This document shows positions 1-8,115 of a stretch of DNA of 49,433 nt, in pieces; position 1 is the stretch's first letter; each line of letters opens with the position of its first letter. The translations under genes were made by a program, and so were the position numbers. Below the pieces are notes generated by a model, which saw only the letters and a list, made by a program, of their open reading frames with translations, was not told the DNA's origin and ran no database searches. The stretch comes from Verrucomicrobiota bacterium (GTDB lineage: Bacteria; Verrucomicrobiota; Kiritimatiellia; CAJWTS01): NCBI GenBank assembly GCA_027623315.1, contig JAQBYD010000025.1:1-49433 (forward strand). Direction: 5' to 3'.

Positions 1-147
1 CGCTCATGCAACGCCGTTTATCGCTCCACTCCATCCGCTGAAAGCTCTTTGCCCACGGTTTTCCCTTCCTGAGGGAAAATCGTAGCTAGGAGGCTGGCGG
101 ACCCCTTGAGCGTCAATAATCGGAGGGCGGCTAAGTCCGACAGACTC

Positions 148-627
148 CTAGTTCCAGTCGGTGTGCAGATTGACCGCGACGAGGCCGTCACGAACCTGCC
201 ACAGCCCAACATTCAGCGAGTCGCCGCGTTTAGATCCGCATCGGGCAGTCCCCATCGGTTCTGCATCGCCTTCCCAGATCTGGCGGAACCCGCCACGGGT
301 TGGCGTGTCGGACGCGAAATCAGTGTTAAGCCCTTCGTTAGACGTGTCAGCCAGAAGCAGATTCTTCTCGCTGATATCGAGTTCTTTGAGGAGAGACGGA
401 AGATCTGAAACGTCGATCAAGAAGAGAGCGCGCGCGCCCACGTCCATGAATCCGCCCCAGGCATCACCCTTACACTGAAAATCGTGGGCTGATGCAGGAA
501 GCTGAATCCCGTGTTCGCGCTCACAGCGGTTTCGCGAACTGCCCAGACCGTTCTCGTACCCCCAGGCCAGACCAACGATTGAAGACAGAACGCAAACAAA
601 CGCAGCCCTAATTCCCCAGCCAGTCAT
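148..627 (-). CDS. Exported protein of unknown function
   Basis: This 159-residue protein is not recognised. The N-terminus (about residues 3-22, hydrophobic, after MTGWGIRA) looks like a signal peptide or single membrane anchor. The rest is soluble and contains at least three cysteines (in SSRNRCERE, FQCKGD and TARCGSK), which would suit an extracytoplasmic protein with a disulfide. I chose the ATG at 627 because a GAGAGGG run lies nine bases upstream of it. The longer reading frame from 690 would need a TTG start and adds a non-hydrophobic extension. The gene is divergent from the chelatase-like gene at 887. It could be lineage-specific. Function cannot be inferred. Confidence 0.55.
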   Translation of the reverse strand: MTGWGIRAAFVCVLSSIVGLAWGYENGLGSSRNRCEREHGIQLPASAHDFQCKGDAWGGFMDVGARALFLIDVSDLPSLLKELDISEKNLLLADTSNEGLNTDFASDTPTRGGFRQIWEGDAEPMGTARCGSKRGDSLNVGLWQVRDGLVAVNLHTDWN

Positions 628-886
628 CCCTTTAAGCCCTCTCGTGGTGTCGCTCAGTTTCCCCGAACCCACTACGAGAAAATAGTGCAATGAATGCGTC
701 TCGGAGCGAAGCTCAAAGTTGTAGAGAGATTGTCACTGTGATGATACGGCGGGACGCTGATCCGGTCATGAAACTGTGATCACGGGCGTCCTCGGGCATT
801 GCCCGGCGTAGTAGATATCCCAATGATTCCGCCGATCAATCTCAAATGGCTTGCGGGGTTACTCTACGACCGTTACACACCTGTAT

Positions 887-1267
887 ATGGAGAATCCACC
901 AACCGCTTTGCTGCTGGTCGACCACGGTAGCCTCCTGCCGGAGGCCAACATTTTGCTGGAACAGACGGCAAGATCGGTTCGAAACCACGCCGATGGGATC
1001 TATGTGGCGGTGGAACCGGCGCACATGGAGCTCGCGGAACCGTCCGTCAAGATCGCATTCGACCGCTGCGTCGCTGCCGGGGCCCGCAAGGTTATCGTGT
1101 CCCTGTTCTTTCTGTCTCCGGGACGCCACTCGCAACAGGATATCCCCCGCCTGGTCTCAGACGCCGCCTCGCATCACCCGGATGTAACCTGGTCCATGAC
1201 GGATCCCCTCGGATCAGACCCCGCTATCACGGAACTGCTGCTTCGGCAGGCACGCGCCACACCGTAA
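887..1267 (+). CDS. CbiX/SirB-like sirohydrochlorin chelatase family protein
   Basis: This is a small single-domain protein (126 residues from ATG 887) of the CbiX/SirB class II chelatase family, which inserts cobalt, nickel or iron into sirohydrochlorin. Visible family features are the N-terminal strand ending in VDHGS (metal-ligand His13), followed by LLPEAN in place of the usual RDPEAN, and SPGRHSQQDIP (second His, residue 81), which matches the family's PGRH..EDIP motif. The length is that of the short, dimer-forming or half-size CbiX type. A TTG at 851 in the same frame would add 12 residues, but ATG 887 places the conserved strand at the usual distance from the start. No cobalamin or siroheme genes lie nearby, so the substrate is unproven. 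Proteins of this family are also found outside tetrapyrrole pathways. Confidence 0.75.
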   Translation: MENPPTALLLVDHGSLLPEANILLEQTARSVRNHADGIYVAVEPAHMELAEPSVKIAFDRCVAAGARKVIVSLFFLSPGRHSQQDIPRLVSDAASHHPDVTWSMTDPLGSDPAITELLLRQARATP

Positions 1268-1584
1268 GCAGGCCTTCCGAATTTGCAGCGGCTGCAAGCT
1301 GCCGCGATCGCCGACCGTCAATGTGATCACTATAGAGGGCTATATAGGAGTCAGCTTCCCAGAAGGCACCGACGTACGCGCCATGGCACGACCCTATGCG
1401 GGCCCGGGTGGGTATCTCTATTCCAATCAGAGACATTTTCTGAATTGACGCGCTACGCCACCAGTCCCATTGTCTAACAGATTGCAATCGGTCATACTAG
1501 GCGCGCGCGTTAGATCGAAAGGGTCCTTCTCACGAACCCGCGTGCCGCAAATCGGGTACACGGAGTCGATTCAGGTCTTAAACA
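1268..1584. other. Intergenic gap, no gene seen
   Basis: This 317-bp stretch lies between the chelatase-like gene and the zinc-ribbon gene. I see no convincing reading frame on either strand. It contains a GC-rich inverted pattern near 1283-1302 (GCGGC ... GCCGC) and a TA-rich patch (CTATATAG) near 1340. Neither is strong enough to call as a terminator or promoter. Confidence 0.4.
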
Positions 1585-1827
1585 ATGAAACTTACGAGGT
1601 GCAAGCAGTGCGGGCAGAACGTATCGGTTCATTTCGATAACTGCCCCCATTGTGGCGGCAAAATTCAAATTCTTCCGGCGACTGCTCTTCTCAAGTTTCT
1701 TGCCGCGGTGATTCTTCTTGTCGTCCTGATCGGCGGGTTCGTCGCCTTGAAAAATCACAAGACACACGACAACGATTCGACGAAAGACACGAGCTCCTCA
1801 GCGAACGCCGACGGCGCTTCGCAATGA
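1585..1827 (+). CDS. Small zinc-ribbon, single-pass membrane protein
   Basis: This 80-residue protein has an N-terminal zinc-ribbon knuckle with two CxxC pairs (CKQC at residues 6-9 and CPHC at 20-23), a hydrophobic helix at about 34-55, and a short polar Ser/Asp/Lys-rich tail. Such zinc-ribbon plus one-TM proteins are common and mostly uncharacterised. They may serve as small membrane adaptors. The last 73 bases overlap convergently with the 3' end of the MenH-like hydrolase gene, so the two genes probably share or interfere at their 3' ends. The cysteine spacing is the main argument that it is real. The role is unknown. Confidence 0.65.
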   Translation: MKLTRCKQCGQNVSVHFDNCPHCGGKIQILPATALLKFLAAVILLVVLIGGFVALKNHKTHDNDSTKDTSSSANADGASQ

Positions 1828-2552
1828 ACGCTGTGGCCGCACGCAGCGATCGATACACGCCGTGAATGCAACGTGGCAGCGCTGATCCGATCCGCGATGG
1901 ATTCGTAGTTCTCGTCAAGCGCTCCGGTCACGATGAGCGTAGGGACGCTTAATTCCCCCAACCGGGTCCATAAGTTCGGTTGAGTCGCGACGCTAAGCCC
2001 GCTGACGGCCCGCGCGAGTTCTGAGGGGTCATTACGGGCGCGCATCCCCACGATCTCCTCGAGCAAGTCGCGTCGACGCGCGAGGGTCTTGAACAGGTCC
2101 TGCTGGTACCAGTGGCGCACAAAGATCTCAATCGGCACACGCTCTAATTCGGCAGCCCGCTCGCGATCGATTTGGCGCCGTATATCACGCTCCGTTGGGT
2201 CCTCCAAACCGGCCGTCCCGGATTCAATCACGAGACCAGCCAGCCGCGCCGGGGCGTCGATCGCGATCTGAATGGCGATGCGAGCGCCCATCGAATATCC
2301 GATCAGAACGTGCCGCTCGCACTCCGAGGAGTCCAGGATCTCATGCACGAGGCCGCACGCCCCCTCCCAGGTGGTCGCGGCTTCCGCGAGGCCGATCGAG
2401 GCGCCATGCCCCGGCAGATCCACGAGCACAGCCTGCCATCGACGAGACACCGACTCCGCAATGCCGCGCCACTCCTCACCCGACCCCATGAAACCATGCA
2501 GAAAGATCAGTCCGGTTCCGCTCTTCTCGCCGAGTTTGATCGCATGAAGCAT
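1755..2552 (-). CDS. Alpha/beta hydrolase, MenH-like
   Basis: This is an alpha/beta-hydrolase of 265 residues. The oxyanion-hole strand LIFLHGF is at about 15-21, the acid-loop motif DLPGHG at 45-50, the nucleophile elbow GYSMG at 85-89 (Ser87), a probable Asp213 in TGALDENY, and the catalytic His240 in CGHSVH. The order DLPGHG / GYSMGARIA / GHSVHCEAP is typical of MenH (2-succinyl-6-hydroxy-2,4-cyclohexadiene-1-carboxylate synthase of menaquinone synthesis). No other men gene is present, so a general esterase or lipase-like role is possible. It starts 12 bases after the stop of the lactonase gene, so the two are probably co-transcribed. Its 3' end overlaps the convergent zinc-ribbon gene. 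Confidence 0.75.
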   Translation of the reverse strand: MLHAIKLGEKSGTGLIFLHGFMGSGEEWRGIAESVSRRWQAVLVDLPGHGASIGLAEAATTWEGACGLVHEILDSSECERHVLIGYSMGARIAIQIAIDAPARLAGLVIESGTAGLEDPTERDIRRQIDRERAAELERVPIEIFVRHWYQQDLFKTLARRRDLLEEIVGMRARNDPSELARAVSGLSVATQPNLWTRLGELSVPTLIVTGALDENYESIADRISAATLHSRRVSIAACGHSVHCEAPSAFAEELVSFVESLSCVL

Positions 2553-2564
2553 GCGAACTTCAGA

Positions 2565-3641
2565 CTAGCGGTCTACGAACTGAATGCAGATCGGGGCGGG
2601 AACATCACATACGGAACCCGTAGCGGCGAGCGTTCCGGTAGCGGGATCGCGTTTGAACACAACGATCGAATCGCTGTCCTGGTTTGCCGCCAGCAGAAAC
2701 TCCCCCGTGGGATCGATCGCGAAATTTCGCGGCGTCTTGCCCCGTGTGGATTCGTGCCCGACCAGTGTGAGGCGCGCCGTGGACGCATCGATCTCGTAGA
2801 TCACAATGCTGTCGTGGCCACGATTCGAACCATAAAGAAACCTGCCCGCCGCGTCCACATGCACATCCGCGCAGCTCTTCTCGCCTTCCCATCCTTCTGG
2901 AAGCGTCGACAGGGCCTGGATCTCGGTGAGTCGCCCCTCCTCAGGGGCATACGCGTAGGCGTTCATCGTGCCGTCCAACTCGTTGATCACGTATGCGAAG
3001 CGGCCCCGCGGATGATAGGCGAGATGGCGCGGCCCCGCACCGGGAGCGGACGAGATGCCATCCGGCGAGTTGGCGGTCAGGGTTCCGGATTCGGAATCGA
3101 AACGATAGACATAGGTCTTGTCTGTACCGAGATCGCACACCAGCGCAAAACGGTTCGCCGCGTCGAGATTGATGGAATGGGCGTGCGCGGCCTCCTGCCG
3201 GGCCGGGTTCACACTGGATCCGTCGTGCTGCACGTGCGTGGTCATCGCGGCGAGACCACCGCTTTGAGTGATCGGCATCGTACAGACGGTGCCGCTGCCG
3301 TAACTGGCGGAGAGTAGATGCCGCCCCGTGGCGTCCACCACCAGGTGGCAGGGAGCCGACCCGTTCACGCGCCGGGTATTGATCAGGGCTAGATGCCCCG
3401 ACTCGAGATCGATGTCGAACGCGGACACCGATCCCAGCGGCCCATCAGCCCCTTGGCCGAGTTCCGATACAGAGTATAGGAGCGGCCGGTGGGGATGCAG
3501 GGCAAGGAAAGACGGATTCTCAAGCTCTGCCACCAACTGCGGCAAGGAGATCTCGCCGGTCTCCGGGCATAGGTCAGCCATGTAGATTCCCTTGGAGACG
3601 TTACCTTCGTGTTTGGTGTAGGTTCCGATATAGAAGCGCAT
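2565..3641 (-). CDS. pgl: 6-phosphogluconolactonase, beta-propeller (lactonase) type
   Basis: This 358-residue protein is a seven-bladed beta-propeller lactonase (YbhE/Pgl type, Pfam Lactonase). It would hydrolyse 6-phosphogluconolactone to 6-phosphogluconate in the oxidative pentose-phosphate pathway. Family signatures are the start MRFYIGTYT, the motif AHAHSI at about 152-157, GPRHLAYHP at 203-211, and the following VINELDGT at 218-225. These hold the conserved His, Arg and Glu of the family. A GGGAAGGGAG Shine-Dalgarno-like run precedes ATG 3641. No signal peptide is seen, so it should be cytoplasmic. It lies between the MenH-like hydrolase (12-bp gap) and the phosphatase gene (54-bp gap), all on the minus strand. 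Other lactones are possible substrates for this family. Confidence 0.85.
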   Translation of the reverse strand: MRFYIGTYTKHEGNVSKGIYMADLCPETGEISLPQLVAELENPSFLALHPHRPLLYSVSELGQGADGPLGSVSAFDIDLESGHLALINTRRVNGSAPCHLVVDATGRHLLSASYGSGTVCTMPITQSGGLAAMTTHVQHDGSSVNPARQEAAHAHSINLDAANRFALVCDLGTDKTYVYRFDSESGTLTANSPDGISSAPGAGPRHLAYHPRGRFAYVINELDGTMNAYAYAPEEGRLTEIQALSTLPEGWEGEKSCADVHVDAAGRFLYGSNRGHDSIVIYEIDASTARLTLVGHESTRGKTPRNFAIDPTGEFLLAANQDSDSIVVFKRDPATGTLAATGSVCDVPAPICIQFVDR

Positions 3642-3695
3642 GGGGAGTCTCCCTTCCCTGGATTGAGTTAGCGCCCGGATTGCCGGGCTCGCGGA

Positions 3696-4919
3696 TCAGT
3701 CACGCTCACCGGGTATTTCCACCCAGACCAGGCACACGTCATCGTCAAAGACCTCGATTCCGGAAAACTCGCGCGCACCCTGAAGCACGCCATCCGCCAC
3801 AGCGTCGAGCGACACGGCTGGCTCGGCTCGTAGGACGGTGAGCATCCCGCCAGCCCCGAACTCCCTACCGTCAGATCCGGTCACCTCGGTAATTCCATCG
3901 GTATAGAGCAGTACGCCATCGCCGCAGATGTCGATCATCTGACTGGACTCGTACGCATGGCTGCGCCGAACCACGAGCGCCGGGCCGCGCGGCCCATCAC
4001 CGATCCCGTCCGATACACCGGCCTTGTCGATGGGCGTCCGGAACAACGGCTGGGGGTGTCCCGCATTCGCATAGCAGAGCGTCCCGGCTTCGGCATCGAT
4101 GATCGCGTAGATTGCCGTGACAAAAATCAGTTCGTCGGGTTGCCGCAGAATGTCACACAGCGAATGATTGATCGAGGTCATGCACTCGCCCGGCGTGGTA
4201 TACGTATTCGCAAGCTCCTCCAATAATCCGCGCACCATCGCCGTGATGAGGGCTGCTCGCATGCCGTGCCCCACCACGTCACACACGAAAACACCGGCAC
4301 AGGTATCGGACAACCGGCGGATATCGAAGAAATCCCCACCGACCTTGGCGCTGGGCAGGTAGCGGTAGCCGAACCGGATGCGGGTCTCCTCGTCGGATGC
4401 CCCCGCGGGAAAGTGAGGCATCGTCTCCGGCATGAACCATTGCTGGATTTCACGGGCCATGGCCAGATCGGTCTCAAGCTGCATATTTCGTTCACGCAAC
4501 TCCCGCGAGTACGACTCCAGTTGCTCCTCGATCCGCTTGCGCTCGATCGCGTGGCGGATCGCCCTCACGATCCAGTAGCCGTCGGTCTTGCCCTTGATCA
4601 GGTAGTCTTGTGCGCCACGCGCCACGATCTCGCCCCCGAGCTCGTCATCCTGCAGTGAGGTCAAGATAATGATCGGAACGTCGGAAGCGGCGTCGTGAAC
4701 CGCCTCGAAAGTCTCCATGCCGCGCGAACCGGGCAGGGAGAGATCAAGCAGCACTCCGCTAAACGACTCCTGGGTCAGGCGGTCGATCCCCTCCTGCAGC
4801 TCAGCGGCCCACACGATATCGATCGAATCACATCCGATCGCGCTGATCTGCTCGGTGATGAGACGATAGTGGCTCTCTTCGTCCTCGATCAGCAGGACCG
4901 TGATGGGAGATTCAGACAT
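3696..4919 (-). CDS. Response regulator with PP2C/SpoIIE (RsbU-type) phosphatase domain
   Basis: This is a two-domain signalling protein of 407 residues. Residues 5-125 are a REC receiver (VLLIEDEE at 8-15, phospho-acceptor Asp59 in VLLDLSLPG, switch Thr in ILTS, Lys109 in LIKG). A short coiled segment (about 128-165) leads to a SpoIIE/RsbU-type PP2C domain with the metal-binding motifs VGGDFFD (193-199), CDVVGHGMRAAL (213-224), LYTDGITE and the C-terminal FDDDVCLV. Such proteins dephosphorylate anti-sigma-factor antagonists in partner-switching cascades, with the receiver controlling activity. No histidine kinase, RsbV or RsbW homologue is in the window, so its partners are unknown. It may be transcribed together with the lactonase and hydrolase genes downstream. 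Confidence 0.9.
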   Translation of the reverse strand: MSESPITVLLIEDEESHYRLITEQISAIGCDSIDIVWAAELQEGIDRLTQESFSGVLLDLSLPGSRGMETFEAVHDAASDVPIIILTSLQDDELGGEIVARGAQDYLIKGKTDGYWIVRAIRHAIERKRIEEQLESYSRELRERNMQLETDLAMAREIQQWFMPETMPHFPAGASDEETRIRFGYRYLPSAKVGGDFFDIRRLSDTCAGVFVCDVVGHGMRAALITAMVRGLLEELANTYTTPGECMTSINHSLCDILRQPDELIFVTAIYAIIDAEAGTLCYANAGHPQPLFRTPIDKAGVSDGIGDGPRGPALVVRRSHAYESSQMIDICGDGVLLYTDGITEVTGSDGREFGAGGMLTVLRAEPAVSLDAVADGVLQGAREFSGIEVFDDDVCLVWVEIPGERD

Positions 4920-4990
4920 CGCCGGTACAGACCTCGGGATTCATTCGGCTGCTCCGAACGATTCGCAAGCGTGGTTGACTCTTTTCACCT

Positions 4991-5797
4991 TTAGTGGCTG
5001 TGACCGCCGCGCCACCGGTTCTTGCCCGGTTCGAAGACTTTCGTCGGATCGGCGAACGTATTGCCGGCATGGTCCTTGCCGCGCGCGAGGTAAATGGCGT
5101 GCTGCCCGCCCCATTCCCCGGCGTTGTGCTTCACATCGCTCGGCATGAAGCGCATCGTGTATCCGCATCGACGCTTCTCGCTCGTATTCGCGTTGGACCC
5201 GTGAATCATCTTGGCATGGTGCACGTGACACTCGCCGGCCATGATCGCGAGGTCAACCGCCGCGCTCTCGTCCATCTCGCGGGGATTGATCCTCGTCGCG
5301 AACACGTTCTGAGATGGATCCACGTCTTCGTAGTTCGAGAACCCGTTCGAATGCGAGCCCGGAATCACTCGCATACAGCCGTTCTCGGGGGCGGAATCAT
5401 CAATCCCCAGCCAGACCGTAATCACCTTATGCTCGCTGAGCGCTTCGCCCCAGTACGCGGAATCCTCGTGCCACGGCACGACGAGTCCGCGTCCCGGTGG
5501 CTTGCACAGGAAATGACTCGACCAGAGGATGATGTCCGGGCCGATGAACTTTTCGACGAAATCAAGGACCTCTTCGGCCAAAAGCCACTCGAAGAGCTCG
5601 GGAAAGCAGAAGTGAGGGGTGTCCATACTCTCGGGCCTCACTCCATCCGGAAGATCGGCAAGCATCTGGTCAAAAAACCGCTGCAATCGGCTGAATTTGT
5701 CCGGCGGCAAGAGTTGATGATGATAGATCAAGTACCCCTGCGCATTGAAGAACTGGACGTCCTCTTCCGTCAACCGATTCGTGTGCGCTGTGGTCAT
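4991..5797 (-). CDS. Phytanoyl-CoA dioxygenase (PhyH) family protein
   Basis: This is a 268-residue Fe(II)/2-oxoglutarate oxygenase of the PhyH superfamily, related to phytanoyl-CoA hydroxylase, ectoine hydroxylase and many natural-product hydroxylases. The facial triad is visible: His110 and Asp112 in VVPWHEDSAYW and His199 in KMIHGSNAN. An Arg pair follows at 209-210 for 2-oxoglutarate binding. VIPGSHSNG is also typical of the family. I prefer ATG 5797 over the longer frame (to 6106) because a GGGAGGGG run sits about ten bases upstream and the family usually begins near this point. The longer version would also run into the divergent gene at 5931. Neighbours do not identify the substrate. 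Confidence 0.85.
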   Translation of the reverse strand: MTTAHTNRLTEEDVQFFNAQGYLIYHHQLLPPDKFSRLQRFFDQMLADLPDGVRPESMDTPHFCFPELFEWLLAEEVLDFVEKFIGPDIILWSSHFLCKPPGRGLVVPWHEDSAYWGEALSEHKVITVWLGIDDSAPENGCMRVIPGSHSNGFSNYEDVDPSQNVFATRINPREMDESAAVDLAIMAGECHVHHAKMIHGSNANTSEKRRCGYTMRFMPSDVKHNAGEWGGQHAIYLARGKDHAGNTFADPTKVFEPGKNRWRGGHSH

Positions 5798-5930
5798 GCT
5801 TGTCGTTCCCCTCCCGAATTTCTCCAACATGTTGCCTCGCACGGGCGTCGGAGTCAAACCGGGAAAAGCGCCCGGCGGGCGTGTCTTGAACGTGCGTTTC
5901 TCGCCCAAGTTCATATAATCGCGCAACACG

Positions 5931-7220
5931 ATGGATTTCACGATCTTCAGCGATTTCGGGTTTGCCGCGTTCGGGATCCTCCTCAAGTTTGCCGTGCTCC
6001 TGGTGCTGATGGTGGTCCTGGCCCGCCGCAGCACGGAACGGCGCGCGTGGAGAGTGCTGATCGTGGCAACGCTCGTCTCGGCCACGCATAGCTTCACGAG
6101 CCACAAATTCGGTGATTACCTCGGCGTCTTGGAGATCGCACCGGCGGTCGTGTTAACATTTTTCCTCCTGATGGCGGCATGTGACGCCACTATGTTTGCG
6201 TCCCTGAGGATCACGATACCCTTCACGGCCATCGCGATGGGAATTAATTTCGGCGTGGATCTTCTTGCCGATCGGCTTGCGCCGGACCGGACGCGGCTCG
6301 CCGCGATCCATGACGAGGCCGCCGCGCTATCGGCCGCGGCGACGAACAGCTCATCACTCGTGAGCGATCTACAGACCGTCATTGCGCGGGGACTTGAAGG
6401 CGTCGAGTTCTTCAGCCGTGACCAGGAACTCGACAATATGTCGCGCGATCTGGCCAGGGGCGTTGAGGTCTACCGGGCACGCAAGGCTGCGATGGCAGCT
6501 GCCGATTTCGAGGCCATGACCCATGAGGAAGTCCTGCAGATGATGACGGGGCTCACCGCCACCAGCGACGTAGACCAGATCTCGGTCCAACTGCGGGCCA
6601 TTCTCGAGGAGATGGAAGCGTCCAGCATGACCGAGACCTCGGCCCCGCCGCAGGAGATCATGGTGTCACTCCGCAAGATTGCGGAGAACCTGTCCGACAC
6701 CAACTCCGCCGAATCACTCACTATGCTCCTGCAATCCAGCGTCGCGCTCGTCGGCATGGCCGCGCAGAATCCCGGGGATCCAGGGGCGGTGACGGATCTG
6801 GCAGCCAAGGTTGGCACCGTCGCGCTCGAGCAAATTCCGGAGATCTCCGTTCAAGGAGGCGCGGGCACGTCGGCGGACATCGACCCGGATTCAGCATCGA
6901 CCAAGCTCACCTCGGGAGATGTATTCACATCCGTAGCCACCGGCGGGGACGAGGCCGACGACACTGAAGACGACGACCCTGCGATCGCCCTGGACAGTGC
7001 GTGGAGCGCCGCACACGATGAACTCCGGGTCTCCGGCATCATGTCCGGAGGAGGCGACCGCTACCTCGTCCTGATGGGAAGTGATATTTTCAGTGAAGGG
7101 GACACGATCGACGTCGAAATTCAGGGCACCACGTATTGGTGGAGACTCGAGCACGTCAACCGAACCACGGTCAACTGGCGTCCACTCGAAGCCCGCCCAA
7201 CCGATCCGACCCCGCAATAG
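5931..7220 (+). CDS. Membrane protein of unknown function with long cytoplasmic or periplasmic tail
   Basis: This 429-residue protein is not recognised. The first about 115 residues hold three to four hydrophobic helices (about 12-32, 40-56, 68-88, 92-110). A long Ala/Ser/Met-rich helical region follows (about 120-310, alternating charged and small residues, probably coiled coil or helical bundle). An acidic linker around 340 (DEADDTEDDDPAIALD) leads to a C-terminal beta-rich segment (about 350-425, ISGGGDRYLVLMGSDIF then TTYWWRLEHVNRTTVNWR) that could be a small OB- or NfeD-like barrel. The multi-TM core, helical stalk and C-terminal beta domain recall NfeD/stomatin-operon proteins, but this is only a resemblance. 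It is transcribed divergently from the PhyH gene with a 133-bp shared upstream region. Confidence 0.65.
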   Translation: MDFTIFSDFGFAAFGILLKFAVLLVLMVVLARRSTERRAWRVLIVATLVSATHSFTSHKFGDYLGVLEIAPAVVLTFFLLMAACDATMFASLRITIPFTAIAMGINFGVDLLADRLAPDRTRLAAIHDEAAALSAAATNSSSLVSDLQTVIARGLEGVEFFSRDQELDNMSRDLARGVEVYRARKAAMAAADFEAMTHEEVLQMMTGLTATSDVDQISVQLRAILEEMEASSMTETSAPPQEIMVSLRKIAENLSDTNSAESLTMLLQSSVALVGMAAQNPGDPGAVTDLAAKVGTVALEQIPEISVQGGAGTSADIDPDSASTKLTSGDVFTSVATGGDEADDTEDDDPAIALDSAWSAAHDELRVSGIMSGGGDRYLVLMGSDIFSEGDTIDVEIQGTTYWWRLEHVNRTTVNWRPLEARPTDPTPQ

Positions 7221-7498
7221 CGCATCGGCCGTCCAACCACCCCCGGCAGGCTTCGACCGGGATCCCCGAGCTCGCGCTTGTCGAGCTCAGAGGGCTCCAT
7301 CACGTCGGCTTCGCGACGGACTCGAGGCATTCTCGAGCGCTTCGGCTATCGACCGCAAGGTCCGTAAAGAGCGGCTTCTCCAAGTTCAACAGAATTTCAA
7401 GCACGTCGGTTTTCGGGCGGTCACACTGGCTACACGGCCCCAGCGTCAATAAGACGCGGTTACCACGCTCACAGAAGGCGGCGACCTCCGACAATTCC
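7221..7498. other. Remnant DNA left of the IS fragment
   Basis: This is the gap between the membrane protein gene and the broken IS end. A minus-strand open frame (7300-7497, 65 residues, with a CxxC in LGPCSQCDRP) runs from the IS junction to a TGA and could be the 3' end of a gene interrupted by the insertion. I do not recognise it. A perfect 7-bp stem (GAGCTCG 7268-7274 with CGAGCTC 7282-7288) lies 48 bases after the upstream stop codon, without a T-run. The plus strand has a short glyoxalase/VOC-like string (GLHHVGFATDS) that does not continue in frame. Confidence 0.35.
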
Positions 7499-7957
7499 AT
7501 AGCGATGTAACCGCCATTCGCTGCCGGGATCAATCAACCGATAGCACACCAGTGTCTGCAGCACATGCAGCCACTCGGCGCCCTTCCGGCTGGCCGGCAA
7601 CCGCTGCTGCCAAAACTTACCCAACTCCAACTGATCCCACAGCTCGCAGGCCAGCCAGCACGCGCCCCATTGCCGTGGCCTCTCCAAGCGCAGCTCTTTG
7701 AGCCGGACTTGAACGCCCAGATCAACTCCATCGGGTATAGCGCGGTCCTCAGGGAACAGCGCTACCTGGCGATGTTCGCGCTCGTCGATTGTATCGATCG
7801 TCTTGGTCCAGGCCGCTTTCTGGGTGTCATTGATCTCGCCGAGGTACAGCACCGTCTTCTGTACGTGTTTGCCACCTCGCACCCGACGGTTCTCCACCAC
7901 GCTGTAGTAGCGATGATCCTTCCCGTCCTTGTGACGATTGCTCACTCTCAGAAACAT
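7499..7957 (-). pseudogene. N-terminal fragment of IS1634-family transposase
   Basis: The fragment keeps about the first 153 codons of a transposase. The likely start is ATG 7957, giving MFLRVSNRHKDGK; upstream in-frame codons to 7978 are possible. IS1634-type transposases typically open with this kind of M(F/Y)LR-S-R-KNGK motif. Homology stops after GSEWRLHRY, exactly where the sequence leaves the copy at the right end of the window; a few junk residues follow before a stop at 7469. The catalytic DDE domain is absent, so the product cannot transpose. This piece supplies the N-terminus that is missing from the right-hand copy, so the two together suggest a full transposase of roughly 590-600 residues. 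Confidence 0.85.
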
Positions 7958-8088
7958 GATGCCTATAGAATCGACCATTCATAGCATTCGCACAAGGGGG
8001 TAGGTCTTCACCACAGCCCCTTTTGAGATCTCTCATCGCAAAACCCTAAACATTCCGCTCGCGACAACCCGAAAAAAAGTGATTCAAG

Positions 8089-8115
8089 CCGCGAACAGCG
8101 AAAGTCGGGCTAGCG
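8089..8115. repeat. IS terminal inverted repeat (right end of left remnant)
   Basis: These 27 bases, read on the minus strand, begin CGCTAGCCCG and end GTTCGCGG. They match 47852-47878 at 26 of 27 positions, with one A/G difference. The TAG inside the repeat (minus strand, 8112-8110) is the stop codon of the adjacent GT2 gene. Confidence 0.85.

Larger units (their letters stand above)
7499..8115 (-). mobile_element. 5'-end remnant of an IS1634-type insertion sequence
   Basis: This is the transposase-5' end of an IS element related to the one at 47852-49433. From 7499 to 7687 it aligns without gaps to 49245-49433 with about six mismatches by eye. The right boundary is a 27-bp terminal repeat at 8089-8115 that matches, in inverted orientation, the terminal repeat at 47852-47878 (26 of 27 positions). 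The left boundary at 7499 is abrupt and has no terminal repeat, so the 3' two thirds of the element are deleted. The remnant still carries the start of the transposase gene. Confidence 0.85.

Noticed and set aside
2172..3317. Long plus-strand frame (381 codons) opposite the hydrolase and lactonase genes
   Set aside because: It is antisense to two well-supported genes, is Arg/His-rich as GC-rich shadow frames usually are, and has no recognisable domain.
4994..6091. Long plus-strand frame (365 codons) opposite the PhyH gene
   Set aside because: The PhyH triad is intact on the minus strand, and the plus-strand product has shadow-like composition and overlaps the start of the real gene at 5931.
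7262..7345. Glyoxalase/VOC-like string GLHHVGFATDS on the plus strand
   Set aside because: The similarity lasts about a dozen residues, needs frame changes to continue (ILERFGYRPQG in another frame) and has no start codon; too short to call.
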